From Streptomyces glaucescens (GTDB lineage: Bacteria; Actinomycetota; Actinomycetes; Streptomycetales; Streptomycetaceae): a stretch of 64,000 bases of DNA. Shown in pieces: positions 19,651-29,453 of this stretch. Location: assembly GCF_000761215.1 (NCBI RefSeq), contig NZ_CP009438.1:2747501-2811500 (forward strand), given 5' to 3'. Under the pieces are notes generated by a model. It was not told the origin of the DNA. It did not search any database and saw only the letters and a program-made list of their open reading frames with translations. Numbering within the stretch: the stretch's first letter is position 1; every line of letters starts with the position of its first letter. The translations under genes were made by a program, and so were the position numbers.

Positions 19651-20571
19651 TCAGCGCGCCGGGAGCGGATTGGCCGGCGAGTACCCGGGCGCGGACCAGC
19701 GCAGCGGGAGCGCGGACGGGGTCTCGACCGCCTCCGTGATCCGGAAGCGGACCGCGCGCTCCCCGTCCGCGGTGAACTCCGTGTGCGCCCGCCCGGTCAG
19801 CTGGAGGGTCGTACCCGTCTCCCAGTCCAGGACCAGCAGACCCGCGCGCGGGTCGGCGGCCAGGTTGCCCAGGGTGAGGAACATGGCGTTGCCCGGGTAG
19901 TCGCGCCAGCTCAGCTCGTACGGCGAGTCGACGCGCAGGAATCCGGGGTGGCCGCCGCGGTGGCTGGCGTCGGCGCCCTCGGGGCGCACGGTGGCGACGA
20001 ACGCCGTGTCCGCCGCCGCCAGGAACGCCGCCTGCGCGTCGGTGAGCGAGGCGCCCCGGCGCCGCTCCCCCGGCACACGGTCCGCGACCACCTCGTACGA
20101 CTCCCGCTTCTGGAGGTACTTCGGGCAGTTGGCGAACACCTGCCGCGCCGTCACCGCGAACCCTCGCGCCGTCGGCTCGGCCACGCCGTTGAGGCGCATC
20201 CGGCGGCGGGTGCGCGGGTCGAGGGCGATGGTGCCGACGCCGGTGCCGGGGGTGGCGAGGGCGGCCGCGAGCGGGTCGGCCGAGAGCGGTCCTCCCCGGC
20301 CGTCCGGGGCGTCGGCGGCGCCCCCGGTCACGGAGACCCGGTGCGGTCCGGTGGCGCGGGCGAAGCCGGGGGTGCCGGTGAGCGCGGAGGCCCACACCCG
20401 GCCGGTCGCCGGGTCGGCCGCGCCGACCACCAGCAGCGGCTGCTGCTCCAGGAAGGCGGCCGCGACCGGCTTGATGCCGGACCCGATGGAACGGCCGACG
20501 TGGTCGGCGAGGTCCCGGACGCCGACCCGTTCCTGCACGGCGAGCGAGCCCGCGTGATAGACGCCGCTCAT
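19651..20571 (-). CDS. Pyridoxamine 5'-phosphate oxidase-like (FMN split-barrel) protein
   Basis: A 306-residue protein of the PNPOx-like split-barrel superfamily. It begins MSGVYHAGSLAVQERVGVRDLA and has an N-terminal flavin-reductase-like strand set, then a second PPOX half with DTAFVATVRPEGADASHRGG, FLTLGNLAADPRAGLLVLDWE and LQLTGRAHTEF, patterns of FMN- or F420-binding PNPOx domains. The linker FANCPKYLQKRESYE is typical of this two-domain subgroup. Its ATG overlaps the stop of the upstream VOC gene (ATGA), so the two are translationally coupled and likely work on one small molecule. The substrate is unknown. The divergent CGNR regulator and its operator repeats probably control the pair. 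Confidence 0.8.
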   Translation of the reverse strand: MSGVYHAGSLAVQERVGVRDLADHVGRSIGSGIKPVAAAFLEQQPLLVVGAADPATGRVWASALTGTPGFARATGPHRVSVTGGAADAPDGRGGPLSADPLAAALATPGTGVGTIALDPRTRRRMRLNGVAEPTARGFAVTARQVFANCPKYLQKRESYEVVADRVPGERRRGASLTDAQAAFLAAADTAFVATVRPEGADASHRGGHPGFLRVDSPYELSWRDYPGNAMFLTLGNLAADPRAGLLVLDWETGTTLQLTGRAHTEFTADGERAVRFRITEAVETPSALPLRWSAPGYSPANPLPAR

Positions 20572-21014
20572 CAGAAGAACCCGCAGGCCGGAGCGGACTC
20601 GCCGGGCGCCGGGGCGTCTTCCGCGCCGGTCGGTGCGCAGATCTCCAGGCGGATGCCGTCCGGGTCGTGGAAGAAGATGCCGCCCGAGGCCGCGCCCTCC
20701 CGGTGGGCCACCACGCCGTCGTAGGCGAACTCGGCGCCGTACGCCCGCAGCGCCTCCTCGTACTCCCTGACCCGCTCGATGGAGTCCACCTCCAGGGCGA
20801 GGTGGTGCAGTCCGGAGCGGCCGCCGTCGAACGGCTGCCCCGCCTGCTCCCACAGGGCGAGGGTCAGCCGCTCGCCGTCGCCCAGGAGGGCGAACCGCCG
20901 GCCCTCCTCCTTGCCCTCGGCGAGCAGCGCGAAGCCCAGGAGGTCCCGGTAGAAGGCGAGGGAGCGGCCGAGGTCGGTGACGTTCAGGCCGACGTGGCCG
21001 GTGCGCAAGGTCAT
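20571..21014 (-). CDS. VOC-family (glyoxalase/dioxygenase-fold) protein
   Basis: A 147-residue vicinal-oxygen-chelate protein. It shows the paired beta-alpha-beta-beta-beta modules: HVGLNVTDLGRSLAFYRDLLGF, then HHLALEVDSIERVREYEEAL and FFHDPDGIRLEIC. Candidate metal ligands are the first His (residue 7), the His pair in LHHLALEV and the Glu of RLEI. Members include glyoxalase I, extradiol dioxygenases and antibiotic-resistance proteins; the subgroup here is not identifiable. It is first in a two-gene operon with the coupled PPOX-family gene. Its promoter region carries an inverted repeat of AGGGGTTAG shared with the divergent CGNR regulator. Confidence 0.85.
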   Translation of the reverse strand: MTLRTGHVGLNVTDLGRSLAFYRDLLGFALLAEGKEEGRRFALLGDGERLTLALWEQAGQPFDGGRSGLHHLALEVDSIERVREYEEALRAYGAEFAYDGVVAHREGAASGGIFFHDPDGIRLEICAPTGAEDAPAPGESAPACGFF

Positions 21015-21054
21015 GACTGTCCCCTTCAGCTGACGTGGGCGGGGTCTCGACTAC

Positions 21055-21125
21055 CTAACCCCTGTGAAGGACGTTAGGGGTTAGACTGCTGATCGTCAAC
21101 CGGTGACTTAAACTTGAGGGGTTAG
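21055..21125. promoter_or_regulatory. Three-copy operator between VOC operon and CGNR regulator
   Basis: The 9-mer AGGGGTTAG occurs exactly three times: inverted at 21055-21063, direct at 21076-21084 (together an inverted repeat with a 12-nt spacer), and direct at 21117-21125, just before the CGNR gene. The location between divergent genes suggests binding by the CGNR regulator itself. Confidence 0.6.
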
Positions 21126-21144
21126 ATCCTCGAGGAGGCCGCCG

Positions 21145-21687
21145 ATGTCCACCGCCCGTGACCCCCGCCCGCTCACCGGCGAGCCGCTCGCCCTCGACCT
21201 GCTGAACACCCGGTGGGTCCACGAGGGCACCCCGCACGACCTCCTCGACGGCACCGGCGGACTCGCGGTCTGGCTCGCGGCGAACGGCCTGGACGAGCGG
21301 TTCGCCGCCGACGCGGACACGCTGCGGCACACCCTGCGGGCACGGGAGGCCCTGCTGGCGGCGGTGGACGGCTCGCTCGCGGCCGGCGCGGCACAGGTGG
21401 ACGCCGTCCTCGCGCACGGCCGGATCCGGGCCACGCTCACCGAGGCGGGGCCCGGCGAGGAGGCCGAGTTCGCGGACGCCTCCTGGGGTCCGGGCTGGCT
21501 CGCCGCCCGCGACTACCTGGACCTGCTCGCCACCGCTCCGGACCGCATCCGCGCCTGCGCCCACGAGGCGTGCGTGCTGCACTTCTTCGACACCTCGCGC
21601 AACGGCACGCGGCGCTGGTGCTCGATGGCGGTGTGCGGGAACCGGGCGAAGGCGTCGCGGCACTACGCCCGTTCCAAGGACGCCTGA
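21145..21687 (+). CDS. ABATE/CGNR zinc-finger transcription regulator
   Basis: A 180-residue regulator with an N-terminal ABATE domain (ALDLLNTRWV ... DLLDGTGGLAVWLAANGL), thought to bind a small ligand, and a C-terminal CGNR zinc finger. The four zinc ligands are visible in CAHEAC and, after FFDTSRNGTRRW, in CSMAVCGNRAKASRHY, which contains the name-giving CGNR. Proteins of this family typically regulate adjacent genes. It is divergent from the VOC/PPOX operon, with a three-copy 9-mer in the intergenic region. GAGGAGG precedes the ATG. The ligand is unknown. Confidence 0.85.
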   Translation: MSTARDPRPLTGEPLALDLLNTRWVHEGTPHDLLDGTGGLAVWLAANGLDERFAADADTLRHTLRAREALLAAVDGSLAAGAAQVDAVLAHGRIRATLTEAGPGEEAEFADASWGPGWLAARDYLDLLATAPDRIRACAHEACVLHFFDTSRNGTRRWCSMAVCGNRAKASRHYARSKDA

Positions 21688-21884
21688 GGCGCGATCGCCG
21701 GGCCGACTCGCCCTTCTTCAGGGCTTATCCACCCAAATCACATCGCGGGTTTTCCCCATACATCCATATCGTTTCGGTCAACCCTCCCCAAACATCGGTC
21801 CCTTGGGTAAAGCTGAGCGGTCGTCCGGTGTCGCATTCCGGACGACAAGCGACACGCTCGTTCCCTCACCTACAAGGGATGCCG

Positions 21885-24800
21885 ATGACCCACACCCCCC
21901 AGAGCGACCCGATACCGGGCGCGAGACGCGTGGCCCGCATAGCCGTGGCCGCCGGTCTGGTCGCCGCGCTCTCCGCCGCCGGGCCGATACCCATGGCCTT
22001 CGCGGCGGACCCGGCCACCCCCGCCGCGGCCGACCCGGGCGTCAAGTCCGCCCACGACAAGCTCGGCTCCGACGACGCCGACCTGCTCGCCGAGGCCAAG
22101 GCCGCCGGCGACAAGAGCGTGACCATGATGGTCGCCACCGCTCCCGGCCGGACGGAGCAGGTCGCGAAGCAGCTCGACGCGGTCGACGGCGGTCTCGTGG
22201 GCCGTACGTACGACGAGCTCGGCTATGTCCGCGCCACCGTCCCCACCGGCAAGGCCGACGCGGCCATCGCCGCCGCCGCCAAGCTCTCCTCCGTGCACGG
22301 CATCGACCTGCGCCAGGAGATCCCGCTGGAGGACCCGTCGCCGAACGCGGGCGCCGCCAAGGGTGCGAAGGCCACCGGCAGCTACCCGGCCCCGGGCAGG
22401 AACACGCCCGCCGAGAACCCGTACAACCCGTCCTTCGAGACCGGCGCCGTCGACTTCGTCGAGGACCACCCGAAGGCGGACGGGCGCGGCATCACCATCG
22501 GCATCCTCGACTCCGGTGTCGACCTCGGCCACCCGGCGCTGCAGAGGACGACGATCGGCGAGCGCAAGATCGTCGACTGGGTCACCGCGACCGACCCGGT
22601 CGCCGACGGGGACGGCACCTGGCGCCGGATGACCACCTCGGTGGCCGGTCCCAGCTTCGCCATCACCACCGCCGCCCTCGGCACGGAGACCTTCAAGGCC
22701 CCCGAGGGCGCCTACCGGTTCAACTACTTCTCCGAGTCCGCCACCACCGGTGGCGACATGGCCGGCGACCTGAACCGGGACGGCGACACGACGGACGTCT
22801 GGGGCGTGCTCTACGACGCCGCCGCCGGCACCGTCCGGGTCGACCTGAACGACAACCTCGACTTCACCGACGACCAGGCGATGAAGCCGTACAAGGACGG
22901 CTTCCAGATCGGGTACTTCGGGACCGACAACCCGGCCACCGAGATCGCCGAGCGCATCCCGTTCGTGGTCGAGATCCGCAAGGACGTCGTCTACAACTCC
23001 TCCGGCGCCAAGGCGGACTACGTCAGCATCGGCGTCATCGAGGGCTCGCACGGCACCCACGTGGCCGGCATCACCGCCGCCAACGGCCTGTTCGGCGGCG
23101 AGATGAACGGCGCGGCGCCCGGCGCCAAGCTGGTCTCCTCGCGGGCCTGCACCTGGTCCGGCGGCTGCACCAACGTCGCGCTGACCGAGGGCATGATCGA
23201 CCTCGTCGTCAACCGCGGCGTCGACATCGTCAACATGTCGATCGGCGGCCTCCCGGCGCTGAACGACGGCAACAACGCGCGCTCCGAGCTGTACACCCGG
23301 CTCATCGACACCTACGGCGTCCAGCTGGTGATCTCCGCGGGCAACTCCGGCCCCGGCGCCAACACCATCGGCGACCCGGCCCTGTCCGACAAGGTGATCT
23401 CGGTCGGCGCGACCATCTCCCAGGAGACCTGGGCCGCCAACTACGGCTCGCGGGTGGAGAAGGACTACGCGATGATGCCGTTCTCCTCGCGCGGTCCGCG
23501 TGAGGACGGCGGCTTCACGCCGACCCTCTCGGCGCCCGGCGCCGCCATCAACACCACGCAGACCTGGTCGCCCGGCGGCCCGGTCGCCGAGGCCGGCTAC
23601 AGCCTGCCGCCCGGCTACTCCATGCTCCAGGGCACCTCGATGGCCTCCCCGCAGGCCACCGGCGCCGCCGCGCTGCTGCTGTCCGCCGCCAAGCGCAAGG
23701 GCATCGAGCTGACCCCGGCCACCCTGCGCACGGCGCTCACCTCGACCGCCGACCACATCCCGGGCACCCAGGCGTACGAAGAGGGCGCGGGCCTGATCAA
23801 CATCGAGGACGCCTGGGACTCGATCCTGGACGGCGCGAAGGCCCACGAGTACACCGTCAAGGCGCCGGTCGACACCGCGATCGACCAGTTCCTGAAGACC
23901 CCGGGCTTCGGCACCGGCCTGTACGACCGCGAGGGCGGCCTGAAGGCCGGGCAGAAGAAGACGTACGAGATCACGCTCACCCGCACCTCCGGTGCCGACA
24001 AGGCCGTCCGCCACGAGCTGCACTTCGAGAACAACGCGGGCGGCACCTTCCGCATCGTCGGCTCCGACGAGGTGCGGCTGCCGCTGAACCAGCCGGTCAC
24101 CGTCAAGGTGCAGGCCGCGCCGAAGTCCGCCGGTCTGAAGAGCGCGATCCTGGAGGTCGACGACCCGCGCACCGAGGGCATCGACAAGCAGGTGCTGCAC
24201 ACGGTCGTGGTCGCCGCCCCGCTGAAGTACACCTACTCGGCGTCCGGTTCCGTGCAGCGCAACAGCCACACGTCGCACTTCGTGACCGTGCCCGAGGGCG
24301 CCAAGTCGCTCGAGGTCGCCATCGGCGGGCTGAAGGACAAGAGCCAGACCCGGTTCATCGCCATCCACCCCTACGGCGTCCCGGCCGACCCGACGTCGAC
24401 GGTCAACTGCTACGCGAACTACGCCAACCCGGCCAACACCTGCCGTCCGGACGTGCGCTCCTACGCCGACCCGCAGCCGGGCGTCTGGGAGATCGAGGTC
24501 GAGTCGCGCCGTACGTCGCCGCTGCTCGACAACCCGTACAAGCTGGACGTCACCGTGCTCGGCGCGGCCTTCGAGCCGGAGACCGTGACCGTGCCCGAGG
24601 CCAAGGTCGGCACCCCGGCCGCCGTCTCCTGGAAGGTGACCAACAAGTACGCCGCCCTGGAGGGCAAGCTGGCCGGCGGCCCGCTGGGCTCCTCCAAGAC
24701 GGCCCGCCCGAGCATCACGGGCGGCGTCACCCACACCACCACGGTCGAGGTGCCCCAGGGCGCCCAGTCGCTGGACGTCACCATCGGCAACGTCTCCGAC

Positions 24801-25190
24801 GCCGCCGCTGACCTCGACCTGGTCGTGAAGAACGCGGCCGGCGACGAGGTCGGCAGCTCCGCCGACGGCGACTCGGAGGAGTCGGTCTCCGTGCCGAACC
24901 CGGCCGCCGGGACCTACACGATCGAGGTCGTCGGCTACTCGGTGCCCTCCGGTTCCACCGCGTACGACTACCTGGACGTGTTCTTCTCCTCGGCGCTCGG
25001 CTCCGTCACGGTCGACGAGTCGGCCGTGGTGAAGCTCGGCACGGGTGCCTCGGCGACGGTCTCCGGCAGCGTCACCGCCGCCGCGGCCGCTCCCGAGGGC
25101 CGCGAGTTCTTCGGCCAGGTCCAGCTGCTCAACGCGCGCGGCACGGCCGCGGGCCTGGGCAGCGTGAAGATCGAGAAGGTCACGCCGTAA
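21885..25190 (+). CDS. Secreted subtilisin-family (S8) serine protease
   Basis: A 1101-residue secreted protease. It starts with a signal peptide ([16 protein letters not shown] ... PMAFA, cleavage near AFA-AD), followed by an inhibitor-like propeptide (about 60-150). The catalytic triad is Asp209 (GILDSGVDLGHP), His389 (GSHGTHVAGI) and Ser585 (GTSMASPQATG), with oxyanion Asn in ISAGNSGPG. About 130 residues are inserted between Asp and His, including a calcium-site-like DLNRDGDTTDVWG. Two or more beta-sandwich domains follow (about 650-1090), resembling pre-peptidase C-terminal domains (DAAADLDLVVKNAAGDEVG, GTYTIEVVGYSV). Start: AAGGG lies directly before ATG 21879, so the second ATG at 21885, with correct spacing, is preferred. 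No sorting signal, so it is released. Monocistronic. Confidence 0.92.
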   Translation: MTHTPQSDPIPGARRVARIAVAAGLVAALSAAGPIPMAFAADPATPAAADPGVKSAHDKLGSDDADLLAEAKAAGDKSVTMMVATAPGRTEQVAKQLDAVDGGLVGRTYDELGYVRATVPTGKADAAIAAAAKLSSVHGIDLRQEIPLEDPSPNAGAAKGAKATGSYPAPGRNTPAENPYNPSFETGAVDFVEDHPKADGRGITIGILDSGVDLGHPALQRTTIGERKIVDWVTATDPVADGDGTWRRMTTSVAGPSFAITTAALGTETFKAPEGAYRFNYFSESATTGGDMAGDLNRDGDTTDVWGVLYDAAAGTVRVDLNDNLDFTDDQAMKPYKDGFQIGYFGTDNPATEIAERIPFVVEIRKDVVYNSSGAKADYVSIGVIEGSHGTHVAGITAANGLFGGEMNGAAPGAKLVSSRACTWSGGCTNVALTEGMIDLVVNRGVDIVNMSIGGLPALNDGNNARSELYTRLIDTYGVQLVISAGNSGPGANTIGDPALSDKVISVGATISQETWAANYGSRVEKDYAMMPFSSRGPREDGGFTPTLSAPGAAINTTQTWSPGGPVAEAGYSLPPGYSMLQGTSMASPQATGAAALLLSAAKRKGIELTPATLRTALTSTADHIPGTQAYEEGAGLINIEDAWDSILDGAKAHEYTVKAPVDTAIDQFLKTPGFGTGLYDREGGLKAGQKKTYEITLTRTSGADKAVRHELHFENNAGGTFRIVGSDEVRLPLNQPVTVKVQAAPKSAGLKSAILEVDDPRTEGIDKQVLHTVVVAAPLKYTYSASGSVQRNSHTSHFVTVPEGAKSLEVAIGGLKDKSQTRFIAIHPYGVPADPTSTVNCYANYANPANTCRPDVRSYADPQPGVWEIEVESRRTSPLLDNPYKLDVTVLGAAFEPETVTVPEAKVGTPAAVSWKVTNKYAALEGKLAGGPLGSSKTARPSITGGVTHTTTVEVPQGAQSLDVTIGNVSDAAADLDLVVKNAAGDEVGSSADGDSEESVSVPNPAAGTYTIEVVGYSVPSGSTAYDYLDVFFSSALGSVTVDESAVVKLGTGASATVSGSVTAAAAAPEGREFFGQVQLLNARGTAAGLGSVKIEKVTP

Positions 25191-25206
25191 CACCGCGGGA
25201 CCTCAG

Positions 25207-25240
25207 GGGGCGGGCGTCCGGTCGGGCGCCCGCCCCTTCT
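25207..25240. terminator. Terminator between the protease and the convergent sigma operon
   Basis: A perfect 10-bp stem (25207-25216 with 25227-25236), 10-nt loop, followed by TTCT; placed between convergent genes so it may act both ways. Confidence 0.7.
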
Positions 25241-25253
25241 CGTGCCCGGGCAC

Positions 25254-26021
25254 TCACGCGCAGGGCCCGGTGCGCGCCTCGGGCAGGGCCTCGGCGATCG
25301 CCCGCCGCTGCGGGGCGATGGCCTCCTCCCCGACGAACCAGAGGTCGGCGTCCGGGCCGCGGACCGGCACGGCGACCAGGACGTGGTCGCCCTCGTGGAG
25401 CCGGCGGGGGGCCCCGAACGCGGGCTCGTCGCCCTTGACGAAGGTGACCGCCCGCCCGTCGCCCCCGGCGGGCCGGTAGGACCGGGTCACGTCGAGGGTG
25501 ACGCGTTCCCGCCCCGTTCCGGGGACCGGGACGACGTCGGTCACCGTCCCCTCCGCGAGCAGCCGGGTGCAGGCCAGATAGGCGGGCGAGCCGAGCGGGC
25601 CCCTCGACTCGTGCGGGTCCTCCAGGGCGGAGTCCGCGGCCTTCGCGCCCGACATGGCGTCGTCGCCGCCCCCGGACTGCACGGCCGGCCAGCCCAGCCC
25701 CACGACGACGGACGCGGCAGCGGCGGCGGCCAGCCCGCCGAGGGCGAAGCGCACGGCCCGCGGCCGGCGCCCGGACCGCCGCTCCGGCCCGGTACGCCGG
25801 GCGGCGCGCGGAGCGGGGGCGGGCGCCGGCTCGGCGCTCAGCGCGTGCCCGATCACCTGAAGCTGCTCGCGCAGCAGGGCGACGTCGGCCTCGGCCTGCC
25901 GGTACTCGGCCAGCAGGGCGGCGTCGGCCCGGGCCTCCTCGGACAGCGGCTCACCGGTGACCACGGCCAGCAGCGGGTCGTTGCGGCCGGAACCGCCCTG
26001 CCCGTCGTGTTCGACGGTCAC
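25254..26021 (-). CDS. Single-pass membrane protein paired with an ECF sigma factor, putative anti-sigma
   Basis: A 255-residue protein whose GTG start at 26021 lies one base after the sigma factor stop. The N-terminal ~80 residues are cytoplasmic and contain a likely coiled-coil (LLAEYRQAEADVALLREQLQVIG), then an Arg-rich stop and one membrane helix (AVRFALGGLAAAAAASVVVGLGW, about residues 85-107). The rest is an extracytoplasmic domain of strand-rich character (GTVTDVVPVPG, ERVTLDVTRSYRP, VLVAVPVRGPDADLWFVGEE). The position behind a sigma gene and the topology suggest an anti-sigma factor or signal receptor. The usual HxxxCxxC zinc motif of ZAS anti-sigmas is absent: the only cytoplasmic-side residues are not Cys. 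Function is inferred from context only. Confidence 0.6.
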   Translation of the reverse strand: MTVEHDGQGGSGRNDPLLAVVTGEPLSEEARADAALLAEYRQAEADVALLREQLQVIGHALSAEPAPAPAPRAARRTGPERRSGRRPRAVRFALGGLAAAAAASVVVGLGWPAVQSGGGDDAMSGAKAADSALEDPHESRGPLGSPAYLACTRLLAEGTVTDVVPVPGTGRERVTLDVTRSYRPAGGDGRAVTFVKGDEPAFGAPRRLHEGDHVLVAVPVRGPDADLWFVGEEAIAPQRRAIAEALPEARTGPCA

Positions 26022-26022
26022 G

Positions 26023-26571
26023 TCACACCACCTCGTCCTCGTGCAGCCGGGCCCGCAGGGACCGGACCGCCGTGTGCAGCCTGCTCTTGACCGTGCCCTC
26101 GGGGATGCCGAGCTGCTCGGCGATGGAGCGCACCGGCAGGTCGGCGAAGAAGCGCAGCACCACGACCTGGCGCTGGGCGGCGGGCAGCTCGTCCAGCCCC
26201 TGGGCGACGGCCACGGAGAGCACGCTGGCGTCCTCGCCGGACGGGTGCTCGAGCTGCCGCAGCGAGGCCAGGCGTTCGCCGATCCGCTCCTGACGGCGCT
26301 TGGCGCGGTGCCAGTCGACGGCGAGGTTGGAGGCGACGACCGCCGCCCACGCGGAGACGTCCCGCGGTGCCTCGCGTCCGCCGGCGGCGCGCTCCAGCAA
26401 CCGCAGGCGGACCTGCTGCACCCCGTCCGGCAGGTCCGCCTGCGGCACCCCGCCCAGGGCGAGCACCGCCCGCACCCGCCGCTCCTGGGCCGCGTCCAGC
26501 GGGTCGTCGGCACCGTGGTCCGCCCGGTACGCCCCCTGGACGCGGCGGGCCATTCTGCGCAGCACAGCCAC
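26023..26571 (-). CDS. ECF-type RNA polymerase sigma factor
   Basis: A 182-residue sigma-70 family protein without regions 1 and 3. The sigma-2 part includes VSAWAAVVASNLAVDWHRAKRRQE; the sigma-4 part is LDELPAAQRQVVVLRFFADLPVRSIAEQLGIPEGTVKSRLHTAVRSL, a clear helix-turn-helix. The GTG at 26571 follows AGGAG; the next in-frame GTG (26565) and ATG (26553) are alternatives. The gene is immediately followed by the membrane protein gene, a standard sigma/anti-sigma arrangement. Upstream, GAAC near 26615 and CGTC about 17 bp downstream on the same strand resemble an ECF-type promoter and might mean autoregulation. The regulon is unknown. Confidence 0.85.
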   Translation of the reverse strand: MAVLRRMARRVQGAYRADHGADDPLDAAQERRVRAVLALGGVPQADLPDGVQQVRLRLLERAAGGREAPRDVSAWAAVVASNLAVDWHRAKRRQERIGERLASLRQLEHPSGEDASVLSVAVAQGLDELPAAQRQVVVLRFFADLPVRSIAEQLGIPEGTVKSRLHTAVRSLRARLHEDEVV

Positions 26572-27989
<1,418 letters not shown>

Positions 27990-27997
27990 GACGCGGG

Positions 27998-28131
27998 CGG
28001 TCGTCCGCCGTGGGGCGGTCCTCCCCCCGTGCGGCGGTCGTCCGCCGTGGGGCGGTCCTCCCCCCGTGCGGCGGTCGTCCGCCGTGGGGCGGTCCTCCCC
28101 CCGTGCGGCGGTCGTCCGCCGTGGGGCGGTC
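27998..28131. repeat. Perfect 37-bp tandem repeat, 3.6 copies
   Basis: Units begin at 27998, 28035, 28072 and 28109 and are identical where they overlap; the last is 23 bp long. Each unit contains a small hairpin GGCGG-TCGT-CCGCC and a G-run/C-run pair (GTGGGG and CCCCCC). The array fills the gap between the convergent asd and MFS genes, and its last bases supply two of the three bases of the MFS stop codon (28130-28132). There are no spacers, so it is not a CRISPR array. Confidence 0.95.
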
Positions 28132-29350
28132 ACCGGGAGCCGGTGGCCGCCCCTTCGCCGCTCTCCGGCGCCGGGACCGGCCGCCGCAGCAGATAGCCGC
28201 CGGCGGCCGACACCAGGACGGCCATGCAGGCGATGAACACCAGTCCGGCGCCCTCCAGCCCCATCGGCCCCGACAGCACGCCGACCCCGATCACCGGCAC
28301 CGAGATGCCCGTGTAGGCGACCACGAACAGGGCCGAGATCACGGCCGCGCGCCGGTCCGCGCCGGACGCCCGGGCCACCGCGGCCACCGCGCCGCGGAAC
28401 GACAGTCCCTGCCCGACGCCCCCGACGACCGCGCTCAGCACCACCAGCGGCAGCAGCGCCCAGTGCAGCGCGCCCGCCAGCAGCGCGAGGCCGGCGAGCA
28501 GCGCGGCGCAGCCCAGGGGCAGCGACCGGCCCACGCCGACCCGGCCGACGGCGAGCTGCCCGGCGGTCGAGGAGAAGAACGCCAGGGCGACGACGGACCC
28601 GCTCAGCGCGTGGTCGTGCACGTCCAGGGACTGGGCGAGGAACGACGGGCTCACCGAGGTGAACACCCCGAAGAGGGCGAAGCCCACGAAGGCCGCGGCG
28701 GCCGCGGGCCCGAACACCGCCCGCACCCGGGGTGGCAGTCCGGGCCGCTGCGGCCGAACGGTCCGCAGCGGCCGCCGCTCCCGCACGGTCTCCGGGAGCC
28801 GCAGCAGGACGGCGGCCGAGCAGGCCACCAGGGCGAGGTGCACGAGGAACGGCAGGTGGAGCGGCCGGGCGGCGTACTGCGCGAGCACCCCGGCGAGCAG
28901 CGGCCCGCAGCCCAGCCCGCCCATGTTGGCTGCGGTCGCCACGAACGTGGCCCGGGAGGCGTCGCCGCGCGGGGCCAGCTCCATCACGTACGCGGTGGCC
29001 GCCCCGGTGAACAGTCCGGCGGACAGACCCGACAGCAGGCGCCCCGCGTACAGCCAGCCCAGCGCGGTGGCGCACAGGAAGCAGACGGCGCTGGCCGCCG
29101 CGAAGCCGAGGCCGCACAGCAGCACCGGCCGCCGGCCCACCACGTCGGAGGCGTTGCCGGCCAGCAGCAGCACGCCGATGACACCGAACGCGTAGACGGC
29201 GTAGACGACGGTGACCGTGAGCTCGGAGAAGCCGAACTCCTGCTGGTAGAGGCCGTAGAGGGGGGTCGGCAAGGTGGTGCCGGCCATGCACACGGCGAAC
29301 ACCGCCCCGCCCAGCAGGCAGCGGCGCCGGCCTCGACGATCTTCGTCCAT
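28130..29350 (-). CDS. MFS transporter, drug-efflux-like
   Basis: A 406-residue major facilitator with 12 predicted helices. Motif A between TM2 and TM3 reads GNASDVVGRRPVL, a good match to G-x3-D-x2-GRR. TM1 has CMAGTTLPTPLYGLYQQEFGFS, a pattern of small drug/metabolite proton antiporters. An Arg-rich cytoplasmic loop (RLPETVRERRPLRTVRPQRPGL) joins the two halves. ATG 29350 gives a short basic N-terminus, MDEDRRGRRR. The substrate is unknown. The stop codon lies in the end of the 37-bp repeat array. About 100 bp separates it from the NADP oxidoreductase gene upstream on the same strand, so co-transcription is possible. Confidence 0.85.
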   Translation of the reverse strand: MDEDRRGRRRCLLGGAVFAVCMAGTTLPTPLYGLYQQEFGFSELTVTVVYAVYAFGVIGVLLLAGNASDVVGRRPVLLCGLGFAAASAVCFLCATALGWLYAGRLLSGLSAGLFTGAATAYVMELAPRGDASRATFVATAANMGGLGCGPLLAGVLAQYAARPLHLPFLVHLALVACSAAVLLRLPETVRERRPLRTVRPQRPGLPPRVRAVFGPAAAAAFVGFALFGVFTSVSPSFLAQSLDVHDHALSGSVVALAFFSSTAGQLAVGRVGVGRSLPLGCAALLAGLALLAGALHWALLPLVVLSAVVGGVGQGLSFRGAVAAVARASGADRRAAVISALFVVAYTGISVPVIGVGVLSGPMGLEGAGLVFIACMAVLVSAAGGYLLRRPVPAPESGEGAATGSR

Positions 29351-29453
29351 GCCGCCGACGGTAACCGCGCCCGCCCGCCGCCCGCTCCCGGCGCGCCGCG
29401 CCGGCCGGCGGGGCCGCGTCGGCGACCGGACGGGCCGGGCGGCCCGCGTCCGG

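Noticed and set aside
21870..25193. 1107-residue open frame antisense to the secreted protease
   Set aside because: It mirrors the protease gene, is Gly/Val/Arg-rich without domains and follows from strong third-position GC bias; the plus-strand reading has the full catalytic triad.
27998..28131. 37-bp repeats as a CRISPR array
   Set aside because: Units abut with no unique spacers and no cas genes are present.
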